From: Liolophura sinensis
Lineage: Eukaryota; Mollusca; Polyplacophora; Chitonida; Chitonidae
Direction of reading: 5' to 3'
Length of the DNA stretch: 64,000 nucleotides
Assembly (NCBI RefSeq): GCF_032854445.1
Contig: NC_088305.1
Span: 27,058,628-27,122,627 of the forward strand
Below are positions 53,656 to 64,000 of this stretch, one piece after another. The notes beneath the pieces were generated by a model. The model was not told the origin of the DNA and did not search any database. It saw only the letters and a list, made by a program, of their open reading frames with translations. Positions within the stretch are counted from its first letter, which is position 1. Each line of letters opens with the position of its first letter. Position numbers and translations under genes: made by a program.

Positions 53656-55631
53656 GTTTCCCATTAAAGGGCGGTTACCTTTTTGGTGTTTTGTTCAGGG
53701 AACAAAAGAAGCCAGGCGCTTGTGGATCTAATTATAGTGCAGTGCGTTTCAACATGGCCTTCTCTTGTTCGCCTGTTCCTCCTTGATGACAGACAGAAAA
53801 TTAAGGACATACATTCCAAGAGAATTCTAATGTGGTTTGTCCATGGGCTCCTGCGTGCCTGCCGACTTCGCGTTTCCTGCTGTCCAGAAGAATACTCTGC
53901 CTTGGATTCCAAGAGAATCTAATTACGTGGTATAAGATACATGAGCGCCAGAATGGCGCCCATTTCTGGAACTTACTTGTAACGTGTCTACAACTGGATA
54001 TTAGGTTCCTAATTGATTTCCAAATATAGCCATTTTATAACTTTCCTAAATGCACATTTAATGTCCGCCATCTTCTATCTGATTAAGACTGACTCTACGA
54101 AATCCACATGTGACGTAACGATAAAGCTACTGTAGAATAAGAAACCGTAAAGGGATTTTATGATCCTGTCATCGATATTCTGAGGTAGTTATTAGATTTG
54201 TCTTGGATAAAATGACCTTTACCGCTTAAAAGATAAATCTGTGAAAAAACTGTGTTATGTAAAGACAGTGATTGCTCTGTCATGTTTCTTCGCGTTTTTA
54301 CAGAGATCAAACATAGTGTCTAGACAAGAGGAAAGATAAGCAACTGAAAGCTAAAAGGATGTTGATTTCAAAAATACTTTCAAAACTTATCTAACTTTCG
54401 TATTAGTTAAAACTGTAAAAAAAAAAAAAACTGCAAGGCTCGTAAAATCCCTTTACAATTTTTTTCGACAAGTTAAAATGTGTAGGACCATGTCTTAACT
54501 TAAGTATTCCAAATACTTCTTTGCCAGTTTTCATAGCATTGTGTCGAGAAATAAAGTACTTATCACACAACTCACACAAAAACAGAAAAAAAGAAAATTC
54601 TTTGGAGGAGTGTGGTGTGGCAAAGTTCGTCATTAATTTGCTTGCAAGTTAATTAACGGCCTCCAGTCAAAATGAAAATAGAACAAAATTCTAATGTTCC
54701 ATCGAAACGTAAGTTGGTGTTCTATCTGAACAGCTTTGAGCAAAACCTACTGGAATGTGTTTTTATACCCCTCTCCCAAGGCCCCCCCCCCCCCAACCTG
54801 GTGGTGTGATTTACGATGTTGTTGTTAACATGAACTTGTCTGTAAGGCCCAGAATGTCTCCTCGTGCAGAGGCTCGCCGCACAAGCAGTCCGATGCACAG
54901 TTGATTGACACATGGTTTGCAGGAGATAGTCTGAAGACAGAACTTTTACCAGAGGCATGTACGTCATGCATATTCACTCAGGTATTTTTTAGGTGAAAAA
55001 CTTCTATAAAGGAAGAACTATGACGAAATAAATTCCCATGCAACCTTGGAAATATCGATCAGGTAACATAAAATGTAATGTAGTTAGTAATAACATTAGA
55101 TTTGTCAGGTCGTTTATCTTACGCCTTTGACATACCGATACGGTGCTTTTCTTGTTGGGAAAGTAAAGGAAAGGCTAAAGACGAACTCTGAGAAGGATCA
55201 CACAACCAAAGAGAATTAAAAAAATACCAAAAAAGAAGCCTGCAGGAGATTAATGAACACTTTTCAGTGATCTTGTTTCTTCTACATGACGAGTTTTTTA
55301 ATTACTTTCACAAAGTAGCGAATTGTACTGAAAGCATTTGTCCAATCTCTGTTTCTTTTTGCTTAATAGAAAACAGAAATTACGGGAAAACGTGACAGAC
55401 AGATTTCATTATCTCAAAAACAGAAGCAATTGTATGACCTTTGTCAGGCTTGATTGATATTTCACCCCCAGGATTAACATTCAGTCGCCAGATATGTGTC
55501 TTTGTGATTTGCCAGGTGATTGCGTATTAAACGTGGGGACAACACAGCATTTTTTAACAATCATTAACCAGTGACATATCCGACGTATTGACAATAGATA
55601 TGAATCTGGATTTCACCGGTTACGTGTGACC
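53656..55631. other. Intergenic sequence, no gene assigned
   Basis: Overlapping ORFs on both strands at 53664-53922 have no recognised family. 54029-54115 (TAGCCATTTTATAACTTT, GATTAAGACTGACTCTACG) resembles 61399-61460, so an old dispersed repeat is present. Nothing else was identified. Confidence 0.5.
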
Positions 55632-58600
55632 ATTTGCCAGGTATCACTGCTCTGATTTTACTATATTTTAAGACTTATTGTATTTACCATTACAGCGTGA
55701 TCGCTGTTCTGGTTTTACTCTCTGTGCCGTAGGTTTCTAATTATAATGCATTTACCATTACACTGTCATCGCTGCTCTGGTTTTACTCTCTGTGCTGTAA
55801 GTCTTTAATTATATTGCATTTACCATTACATTGTCATCGCTGCTCTGGTTTTACTGTCTGTGCTGTAAGTCTTTAATTATATTGCATTTACCATTACACA
55901 GTCATCGCTGCTCTGGTTTTACTCTCTATGTTGTACGTCTTTAATTATGATACATTTACCATCACACTGTCATCGCTGCTCTGGTTTTACTCTCTGTGCC
56001 GTAGGTTTCTAATTATAATGCATTTACCACTACACTGTCATCGCTGCTCTGGTTTTACTCTCCACGCTGTACGTCTTTAATCATGATGCATTTATCACCA
56101 CACTGTCATCGCTGCTCTGGTTTTACTGTCTGTGCTGTAAGTCTTTAATTATATTGCATTTACCATTACACTGTCATCGCTGCTCTGGTTTTACTCTCTA
56201 TGTTGTACGTCTTTAATTATGATACATTTACCATCACACTGTCATCGCTGCTCTGGTTTTACTCTCCACGCTGTACGTCTTTAATCATGATGCATTTACC
56301 ACTACACTGTCATCGCTGCTCTGGTTTTACTCTCCACGCTGTACGCCTTTAATCATGATGCATTTATCACCACATTGTCATGGCTGCTCTGGTTTTACTG
56401 TCTGTGCTGTAAGTCTTTAATTATATTGCATTTACCATTACACTGTCATCGCTGCTCTGGTTTTACTCTCTATGTTGTACGTCTTTAATTATGATACATT
56501 TACCATCACACTGTCATCGCTGCTCTGGTTTTACTCTCCACGCTGTACGTCTTTAATCATGATGCATTTACCACTACACTGTCATCGCTGCTCTGGTTTT
56601 ACTCTCCACGCTGTACGCCTTTAATCATGATGCATTTATCACCACATTGTCATGGCTGCTCTGGTTTTACTGTCTGTGCTGTAAGTCTTTAATTATATTG
56701 CATTTACCATTACACTGTCATCGCTGCTCTGGTTTTATTCTCTATGCTGTAAGTCTTTAATTATGATACAATTACCATCACACTGTCATCGCTGCTCTGG
56801 TTTTACTCTCCACGCTGTACGTCTTTAATCATGATGCATTTACCACTACACTGTCATCGCTGCTCTGGTTTTACTCTCTATGTTGTACGTCTTTAATTAT
56901 GAAACATTTACCATCACACTGTCATCGCTGCTCTGGTTTTACTCTCCACGCTGTACGTCTTTAATTATGATACATTTACCACTACAGTGTCATCGCTGCT
57001 CTGGTTTTACTCTCTATGTTGTACGTCTTTAATTATGATACATTTACCACTACACTGTCATCGCTGCTCTGGTTTTACTCTCCAAGCTGTATGTCTTTAA
57101 TCATGATGCATTTATCACCACATTGTCATGGCTGCTCTGGTTTTACTGTCTGTGCTGTAAGTCTTTAATTATATTGCATTTACCATTACACTGTCATCGC
57201 TGCTCTGGTTTTATTCTCTTTGCTGTAAGTCTTTAATTATGATACATTTACCATCACACTGTCATCGCTGCTCTGGTTTTACTCTCCACGCTGTACGTCT
57301 TTAATCATGATGCATTTACCACTACACTGTCATCGCTGCTCTGGTTTTACTCTCTATGTTGTACGTCTTTAATTATGAAACATTTACCATCACACTGTCA
57401 TCGCTGCTCTGGTTTTACTCTCCACGCTGTACGTCTTTAATTATGATACATTTACCACTACAGTGTCATCGCTACTCTGGTTTTACTCTCTATGTTGTAC
57501 GTCTTTAATTATGATACATTTACCATCACACTGTCATCGCTGCTCTGGTTTTACTCTCTATGTTGTACGTCTTTAATTATGAAACATTTACCATTACACA
57601 GTCATCTCTGCTCTGGTTTTACTCTCTATGTTGTACGTCTTTAATTATGATACATTTACCATCACACTGTCATCGCTGCTCTGGTTTTACTGTCTGTGCT
57701 GTAAGTCTTTAATTTTATTGCATTTACCATTACACAGTCATCACTGCTCTGGTTTTACTCTCTATGTTGTACGTCTTTAATTATGATACATTTACCATCA
57801 CACTGTCATCGCTGCTCTGGTTTTACTGTCTGTGCTGTAAGTCTTTAATTACATTGCATTTACCATTACACAGTCATCACTGCTATGGTTTTACTCTCTA
57901 TGTTGTACGTCTTTAATTATGATACATTTATCATCACACTGTCATCGCTGCTCTGGTTTTACTCTCTATGTTGTACGTCTTTAATTATGATACATTTACC
58001 ACTACAGTGTCATCGCTGCTCTGGTTTTACTCTCTATGTTGTACGTCTTTAATTATAATACATTTACCATCACACTGTCATCGCTGCTCTGGTTTTACTC
58101 TCTATGCTGTACGTCTTTAATTATGAAACATTTACCATCACACTGTCATCGCTGCTCTGGTTTTACTCTCTATGTTGTACGTCTTTAATTATGATACATT
58201 TATCATCACACTGTCATCGCTGCTCTGGTTTTACTCTCTATGTTGTACGTCTTTAATTATGATACATTTACCACTACAGTGTCATCGCTGCTCTGGTTTT
58301 ACTCTCTATGTTGTACGTCTTTAATTATGATACATTTACCACTACAGTGTCATCGCTGCTCTGGTTTTACTCTCTATGTTGTACGTCTTTAATTATGATA
58401 CATTTATCATCACACTGTCATCGCTGCTCTGGTTTTATTCTCTATGCTGTACGTCTTTAATTATGAAACATTTACCACTACAGTGTCATCGCTGCTCTGG
58501 TTTTACTCTCTATGTTGTACGTCTTTAATTATGAAACATTTACCACCACACTGTCATCACTGCTCTGGTTTTACTCTCTATGTTGTACGTCTTTAATTAT

Positions 58601-60320
58601 GATACATTTATCATCACACTGTCATCGCTGCTCTGGTTTTATTCTCTATGCTGTACGTCTTTAATTATGATACATTTACCATCACACTGTCATCGCTGCT
58701 CTGGTTTTACTCTCTATGTTGTACGTCTTTAATTATGATACATTTACCACTACAGTGTCATCGCTGCTCTGGTTTTACTCTCTATGTTGTACGTCTTTAA
58801 TTATGATACATTTACCATCACACTGTCATCACTGCTCTGGTTTTACTCTCTATGTTGTACGTCTTTAATTATGATACATTTATCATCACACTGTCATCGC
58901 TGCTCTGGTTTTATTCTCTATGCTGTACGTCTTTAATTATGAAACATTTACCACTACAGTGTCATCGCTGCTCTGGTTTTATTCTCTATGCTGTACGTCT
59001 TTAATTATGATACATTTATCATCACACTGTCATCGCTGCTCTGGTTTTACTCTCTATGTTGTACGTCTTTAATTATGATACATTTACCACTACAGTGTCA
59101 TCGCTGCTCTGGTTTTACTCTCTATGTTGTACGTCTTTAATTATGATACATTTACCATCACACTGTCATCGCTTCTCTGGTTTTACTGTCTCTGCTGTAA
59201 GTCTTTAATTATATTGCATTTACCATCACACTGTCATCGCTGTTCTGGTTTTACCCTCTCTGCTGTACGTCTTTATTTTTATCGCATTTACCATTACACT
59301 GTCATCGCTGCTCTGGTTTTACTGTCTGTGCTGTACGGCTTTGATTTTTGTGCATTTACCACTACAGTGTCATCGCTGCTCTGGTTTTACTCTCTCTGCT
59401 GTACGTCTTTATTTATGATGCATTTATCATCACATTGTCATAGCTGCTTTGGTTTTACTCTCTATGCTGTAAGTCTTTAATTATATTGCATTTACCATCA
59501 CACTGTCATCGCTGCTCTGGTTTTACTGTCTGTGCTGTACGTCTTTATTTTTATCGCATTTACCATCACACTGTCATCGCTGCTCTGGTTTTACTCTCTA
59601 TGTTGTACGTCTTTAATTTTATTGCATTTGCCATTACACTGTCATTTTTGCTCTGGTTTCACTCTCTATGTTGTACGTCTTTAATTATGATGCATTTATC
59701 ATCACATTGTCATCCCCGCTCTGGTTTTACTGTCTGTGTTGTAAGTCTTTAATTTTATTGCATTCGCCATTACACTGTCATTGTTGCTCTGGTTTTACTC
59801 TCTATGTTGTACGTCTTTAATTATGATGCATTTATCATCACATTGTCATCCCCGCTCTGGTTTTACTGTCTGTGTTGTAAGTCTTTAATTTTATTGCATT
59901 CGCCATTACACTGTCATCGCTGCTCTGGTTTTACTCTCTATGTTTTACGTCTTTAATTATGATGCATTTATCATCACACTGTCATCGCTGCTCTGGTTTT
60001 GCTGTCTGTGTTGTAAGTCTTTAATCATGATGCATTTACCACTACACTGTCATCGCTGCTCTGGTTTTACTCTCCACGCTGTACGCCTTTAATCATGATG
60101 CATTTATCATCACACTGTCATCGCTGCTCTGGTTTTACTGTCTGTGCTGTAAGTCTTTAATTTTATTGCATTGGCCATTACACTGTCATCGCTGCTCTGG
60201 TTTTATTCTCTATGCTGTAAGTCTTTAATTATATCGCATTTACCATTGCACTGTCATCGCTGCTCTGGTTTTACTCTCTACGCTGTAAGTCTTTAATTAT
60301 ATAACATTAACCATCACGAT
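55632..60320 (+). repeat. 68-bp minisatellite array (~69 copies)
   Basis: Unit core CACTGTCATCGCTGCTCTGG then TTTTACTCTCTATGTTGTAC and GTCTTTAATTATGATACATT. Spacing of 68 was checked across several copies. Variants (Tgttgtacg/Ctgtaagt/CcacgctgT) are grouped in local blocks, as expected from unequal exchange. Divergence is highest at both edges. 68 is not a multiple of 3, so ORFs inside (up to 118 codons) are not genes. Confidence 0.96.
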
Positions 60321-60654
60321 GTCATCGCTCCCCTCGTTTTTAAAGTTAGTTTACCAAATGTCTTTCGCACAGTTTCTTTTGTCTTCTAACTGATATTATT
60401 TACAATAAAAAGAGCCTGAATCGGTGTCGTCTACTAGATATGCTAAGCCATGAATTACGTATATCTTTTGATATGTTGACAAAGACCATTTTCTGATAAG
60501 AGGCGACCTTATTTAGTTAAACCAGTCGAGGACCACACGAATTTAGCTAGCCACGTTTCTGTTCTAGCATTAGGCTCACAATGAAATGAAAAGATGCACT
60601 CAACATATCTGATCGATTGAAACTTACTGTGGTTTTGACACCACTAAGAAGACA

Positions 60655-60850
60655 ATATAACTGAAGACGTACGGCATAGAGAGTAAAACCAGGGTAGTGA
60701 CTACAGTGTGATAGCCGCCAAATGGTAATACGTGACTGGTGAAATACGGTCTCTTGTTAATTTACCTCAGTCAGAGTCTTATTCTAACTGTTCATGTGAA
60801 TGCATAAATAGTAGCAATTTACAAACCCATACAGCATGGCTTAAGCAGAA
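60655..60850 (+). repeat. Dispersed repeat copy holding one inverted 68-bp-unit core
   Basis: GACGTACGGCATAGAGAGTA then AAACCAG is the reverse complement of the array unit. It is followed by CCAAATGG, GACTGGTGAAATACGG and TTAATTTACCTC, as at 28 kb. Confidence 0.75.
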
Positions 60851-61019
60851 TTAGGTAAAAAAAAAAGTGCTGTGATGTTAATTGCAATATATTAGAAGTC
60901 ACTAGTCTAGAATTACTCAAATGCTGTGTTGTCATCACATTTAACATACAATCACATTCAAGCCATTTCTTGTATGTCCCTATAATCTGCAGAGTCTTTA
61001 AATAAATAATCAGAAGTGA

Positions 61020-61230
61020 TTGATTACGTTTTAGATGTAATTGGAATGGAATTTAGAACGTAAATCAATAGAGAAAATCAAAAGACGAATAATGAGGAAT
61101 AATTCCTTAAATTAAGATTCAGAACATAAATCAATGGAGAAGTCCGAAGACAGGTAATGGGAAATGATTGATTACATTTTATGTGGGATTTAAATCATAA
61201 ATTAATAGCGAAAATCAGAAGACGAAGGCT
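61020..61230 (+). repeat. Degenerate ~65-85-bp direct repeats (3 copies)
   Basis: CATAAATCAATGGAGAA, GTAAATCAATAGAGAA and CATAAATTAATAGCGAA, each followed by an AGAAGACGAA-type block. Confidence 0.6.
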
Positions 61231-62032
61231 TTTAATCAAAACAGTCAGGACTGTGGTATAACTGTAATTTGTACTAAGGCATTGTGACGAACTTTGCCTA
61301 ATATTCACGCAACAATCATACGTGCAATTAGTTAGCGGGCTATATGGTTTCATGATTTGGATTCATTTTGATATCATTTTTCTGATCGCTATCCATTGTT
61401 AGCCATTTCATAACTTTTAATATCAGCCTTTGGCAAGTTGATTAAGACTGATTCTACGTAACTCATATCTGACGTGATGACACTTTTCTCCTCAGAGGGA
61501 CTATAACGACGTTTTAGAAGTCTTTTGACGTTGCTCTTGACAAGTTATTAATCTTAGGCTGTGCATGATGACCCAAACTGTTTACTATTGGGAAAGAATA
61601 TGAGTTTTAAAGCTAGAAGAATACTCTTTCACATTATTTATGAGCCAATATGTAGAAAAAGCTACCTTCTATAAATGACGGATTTTTATAAACGACTTTT
61701 ATTAATGTTTTCATTATTTAATTAATAATCAACTGATTGTTTACTACAGAATCCAGCGAGTTATTTTATTACCATAAAAGCTGTTTATAAGCACAGTGGT
61801 GTACTAGGGCCATTTTAACTAGGGCCCAAGTGTGTCCGGGCTATATATTTCACTTATTGAATTAGATGGCCACGTTGGATACATGTACAGCTGCAATCAA
61901 AGTGCTTTTGATCTACATATTGTGGTAATTTACAACAAATAAACTAGCATGGTACTCGATTTGGATACTGATTCACATGCCTAGAACATTCTTTATGTCT
62001 CTTCATCAACATTGAAAACTGTTGTTTGTTTC
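61231..62032. other. Intergenic sequence
   Basis: No gene. 61399-61470 resembles 54029-54115. 61530-61558 (GACGTTGCTCTTGACAAGTT) is the reverse complement of 27930-27958, so fragments of the same dispersed family lie here. Confidence 0.5.
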
Positions 62033-62044
62033 TCTTTGCATGAG

Positions 62045-62104
62045 CTCGCCACGATATGGCTGAGACATTGCCGATGTGACGTTAGGTCACAATCATTCAT
62101 TCAT
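62045..62104 (+). mobile_element. 5'-truncated SINE tail with 12-bp target-site duplication
   Basis: CTCGCCACGATATGGCTGAG then GTTAGGTCACAATCATTCAT, flanked by TCTTTGCATGAG at 62033-62044 and 62105-62116. Confidence 0.8.
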
Positions 62105-62116
62105 TCTTTGCATGAG

Positions 62117-62860
62117 TCCGTCTTAATTTCATACCTCATATATCTTTTTGGTTGTTTAGTGGGAGTGTTGAACGTTTTGGCGGGAATTGGAATTGTGATT
62201 ATTGTCCTAGGAACGTCCAGTTTGGATGACGGCTAGAATGGGAATGTCTGTTTTGACGCCTACATTCATCCAGCAACATGCGGTTCCCAGCGTCCACTGT
62301 ACCTCCATTTACCATGGCGATGCTTTTGCACTTTGAGTTAGGCCAGGGCGAACAGTAAACCGGACCTACAACAGTTTTCATCGGACAGCCCGCACCGTGT
62401 GCGATTTTCTTTTGCGATTCTTTCTTAAAATAATTTTATGAATGCGCACGGAGAACTGGCTAATGAGGTTTCTTACTAACATTTTTCTCGATCATACATG
62501 TATAATTTTGACAGGATCAGAGATACAAAGTGCGCGAACTAGAATATAATTTCACACACGTAGTTCCAAAAATTCAAAACAAATTAATCAACACAGGGAG
62601 AACAGTTCAAAAGTATTCAAATAAATTTGAATATGCCTTTGAGATGCATCTGTTCCTTATTTAGAACATTATTATTCAAAGACGATCTATGCCAAATTAT
62701 GCTCGCAAATACCCACCATAAAACTGTTTTCAAATACCCTCTTCTCCTGGAAGGAAAAAATGGAAAAACATGTTAAATACTGTTAATATGTGCAAATAAC
62801 ATTTCTGGCTCTTTCGTCTGATTTTGGCATCATTTTTATGTTTTCTTCCCATTTAAGTAG
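62117..62860. other. Intergenic sequence, no gene seen
   Basis: AT-rich; no exon, repeat or family recognised. Confidence 0.5.
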
Positions 62861-62998
62861 TTATTTATTTACTTGCTTGGTGTTTTACGCCGTACTGAAG
62901 ACTATTTCACTCATGCGTCGGCGGCCAGCATTATGGTGGGAGGAAACCCACGATCATCCGCAGGTTGCTGGATGACCTTGCCACGTACGACCGGAGAG
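62861..62998 (-). mobile_element. SINE family A 3' half
   Basis: TTATTTATTTACTTGCTTGG to GGCCAGCATTATGGTGGGAG and CATCCGCAGGTTGCTGG, truncated before the head. Confidence 0.78.
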
Positions 62999-63704
62999 TC
63001 TCATTTAAGTAAAATGAATTCTTAAATGTGGAGTTAACTTCGAATCAATCAAGACAAATCAATTTCTATCATTTCTTTGTGGAGATTTTCGTTTTCTTCA
63101 TATTCAGTGTATCTCTAGTTTAATCAGTCCACATTAACTTATGAAACTTTATTCACGAATACACGATAACATTGGTTAAAACCGTTTCTAATGGATATTG
63201 TCTCGGATCTTCTAAACCGTTTGTTAACAAATGAAAAATTCCTGAACTGGAACAGTTATTTCTAAATGATTTTTAAATCAAACCTTGACGCTCCATAGTA
63301 GGTCTAAGTCTTCCTCCTAATGCCTCTGGCTTCTGTCATGCTAAATTTGATAAGGGTTGCGAGCGTGTAGGAAGTGGCAAGTCTGACTGCAATGGCTTGC
63401 TCAGCTCAAAGCCGCTCTTGGCCGTCTTAGGATTATAGCCCGCCTTTATCAGTACACATTACCCGCGCCTTTCTTTTACAGTTACAGAAAGTTTTTCATG
63501 TATAGTCTAACCAGCATGTTAACAAATCAAAAAAAAATGTGTGAACTGGAACAATCTTTTCAAGATTAGAAACTTTAAGGCAAATTATGTTCTGGGGCAC
63601 GACTTCCTTCATCCCTAAACTAGGTCTTGAAAGGGTTCAAAACTGCATTAAACTGACAAAAGTTATGACATTTTCAAATTCATTCAAAGAGTTTAAAAAT
63701 CGTA
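62999..63704. other. Intergenic sequence, no gene seen
   Basis: No ORF or repeat that I can support. Confidence 0.5.
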
Positions 63705-63975
63705 TATGTTGCGGCCTCGCTTGACGCTCAGCACTGATAGATTAGAGCAAAGAAACAGGACTGGTTAGCCAAGTGTCAGTATAATGTGACTGGGAGGGGT
63801 GTCAAGTCGGGTGTCTTCGGCATGACACTTCAGAGGCGGCAGTACATTGGCGGCATGGACTCTCCCTGCCACAACAAGACACGGTATACAAACACACCAC
63901 ATGACTCCTCGTCGTCATATGACTGACTCCCAGTAATAATGTACTAACCTTAAGCACACACAAATACATATAATT
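63705..63975 (+). mobile_element. SINE family B (5' truncated)
   Basis: GCGGCCTCGCTTGACGCTCA, AACAGGACTGGTTAGCC, GTGTCTTCGGCATGACACTT and CGTCGTCATATGACTGAC. The 3' tail is diverged. Confidence 0.72.
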
Positions 63976-64000
63976 CATCTTTTATCACAAACACATATGT

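Noticed and set aside
53664-53922. Overlapping ORFs of about 80 codons on both strands
   Set aside because: No family features, no splice partners in phase, and both strands are open over the same bases. No support for a gene.
59124-59752. ORFs of 118 and 88 codons with repeated SSLLWFY/HRCSGFT
   Set aside because: They lie wholly in the 68-bp array and shift frame from unit to unit.
62012-62236. 74-codon ORF with a hydrophobic end
   Set aside because: It includes a SINE insertion with target duplications, so the frame is chance.

Overview
The window is eukaryotic nuclear DNA from an animal with compact exons and long repeat-filled introns. It is most likely a marine lophotrochozoan, and a mollusc fits best. 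That view rests on GT-AG introns, abundant tRNA-headed SINEs with short target-site duplications, a decayed non-LTR retrotransposon, palindromic MITE-like elements and many minisatellites. The species cannot be fixed from the sequence alone. No prokaryotic feature is seen. No intact tRNA or rRNA gene is seen.

Three genes, all on the + strand, were rebuilt exon by exon with consistent reading phase. (1) 1-18249 is the 3' portion of telomerase reverse transcriptase (TERT): 18 exons and 564 residues, from just before RT motif 1 through motifs 2, A, B', C, D and E and the C-terminal extension to the stop. The 5' part lies outside the window. (2) 21593-37429 is a complete seven-exon, 252-residue short-chain dehydrogenase/reductase close to DHRS11. 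Its catalytic-Tyr position reads Leu. (3) 46739-53094 is a complete seven-exon, 155-residue secreted cysteine-rich protein made of three modules, each encoded by a pair of exons. I do not recognise its family.

The rest is mostly repeats. TERT intron 1 holds a 126-bp array that starts at the exon's 5' splice site, then two 47-bp arrays in opposite orientation (a foldback structure). SDR intron 4 holds about 3.6 kb of 74-bp units, each a copy of the 3' splice site plus the first ~46 bases of SDR exon 5. That is about 49 decoy acceptors in front of the real one. The same intron has a partial copy of exon 4, and the next intron opens with an 81-bp repeat carrying donor-like motifs. The secreted-protein gene has a 106-bp array in its last intron. 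A 68-bp array of nearly 70 copies fills 55632-60320. It appears to have grown from a dispersed repeat also present near 28 kb and 60.7 kb. A degenerate LINE lies on the - strand at 38294-42000.

The three genes do not form a pathway (telomere synthesis, carbonyl metabolism, secretion). The shared theme is structural: in two adjacent genes, minisatellites have grown out of, or up to, splice junctions. The exon-5-derived array is the most unusual object in the window.
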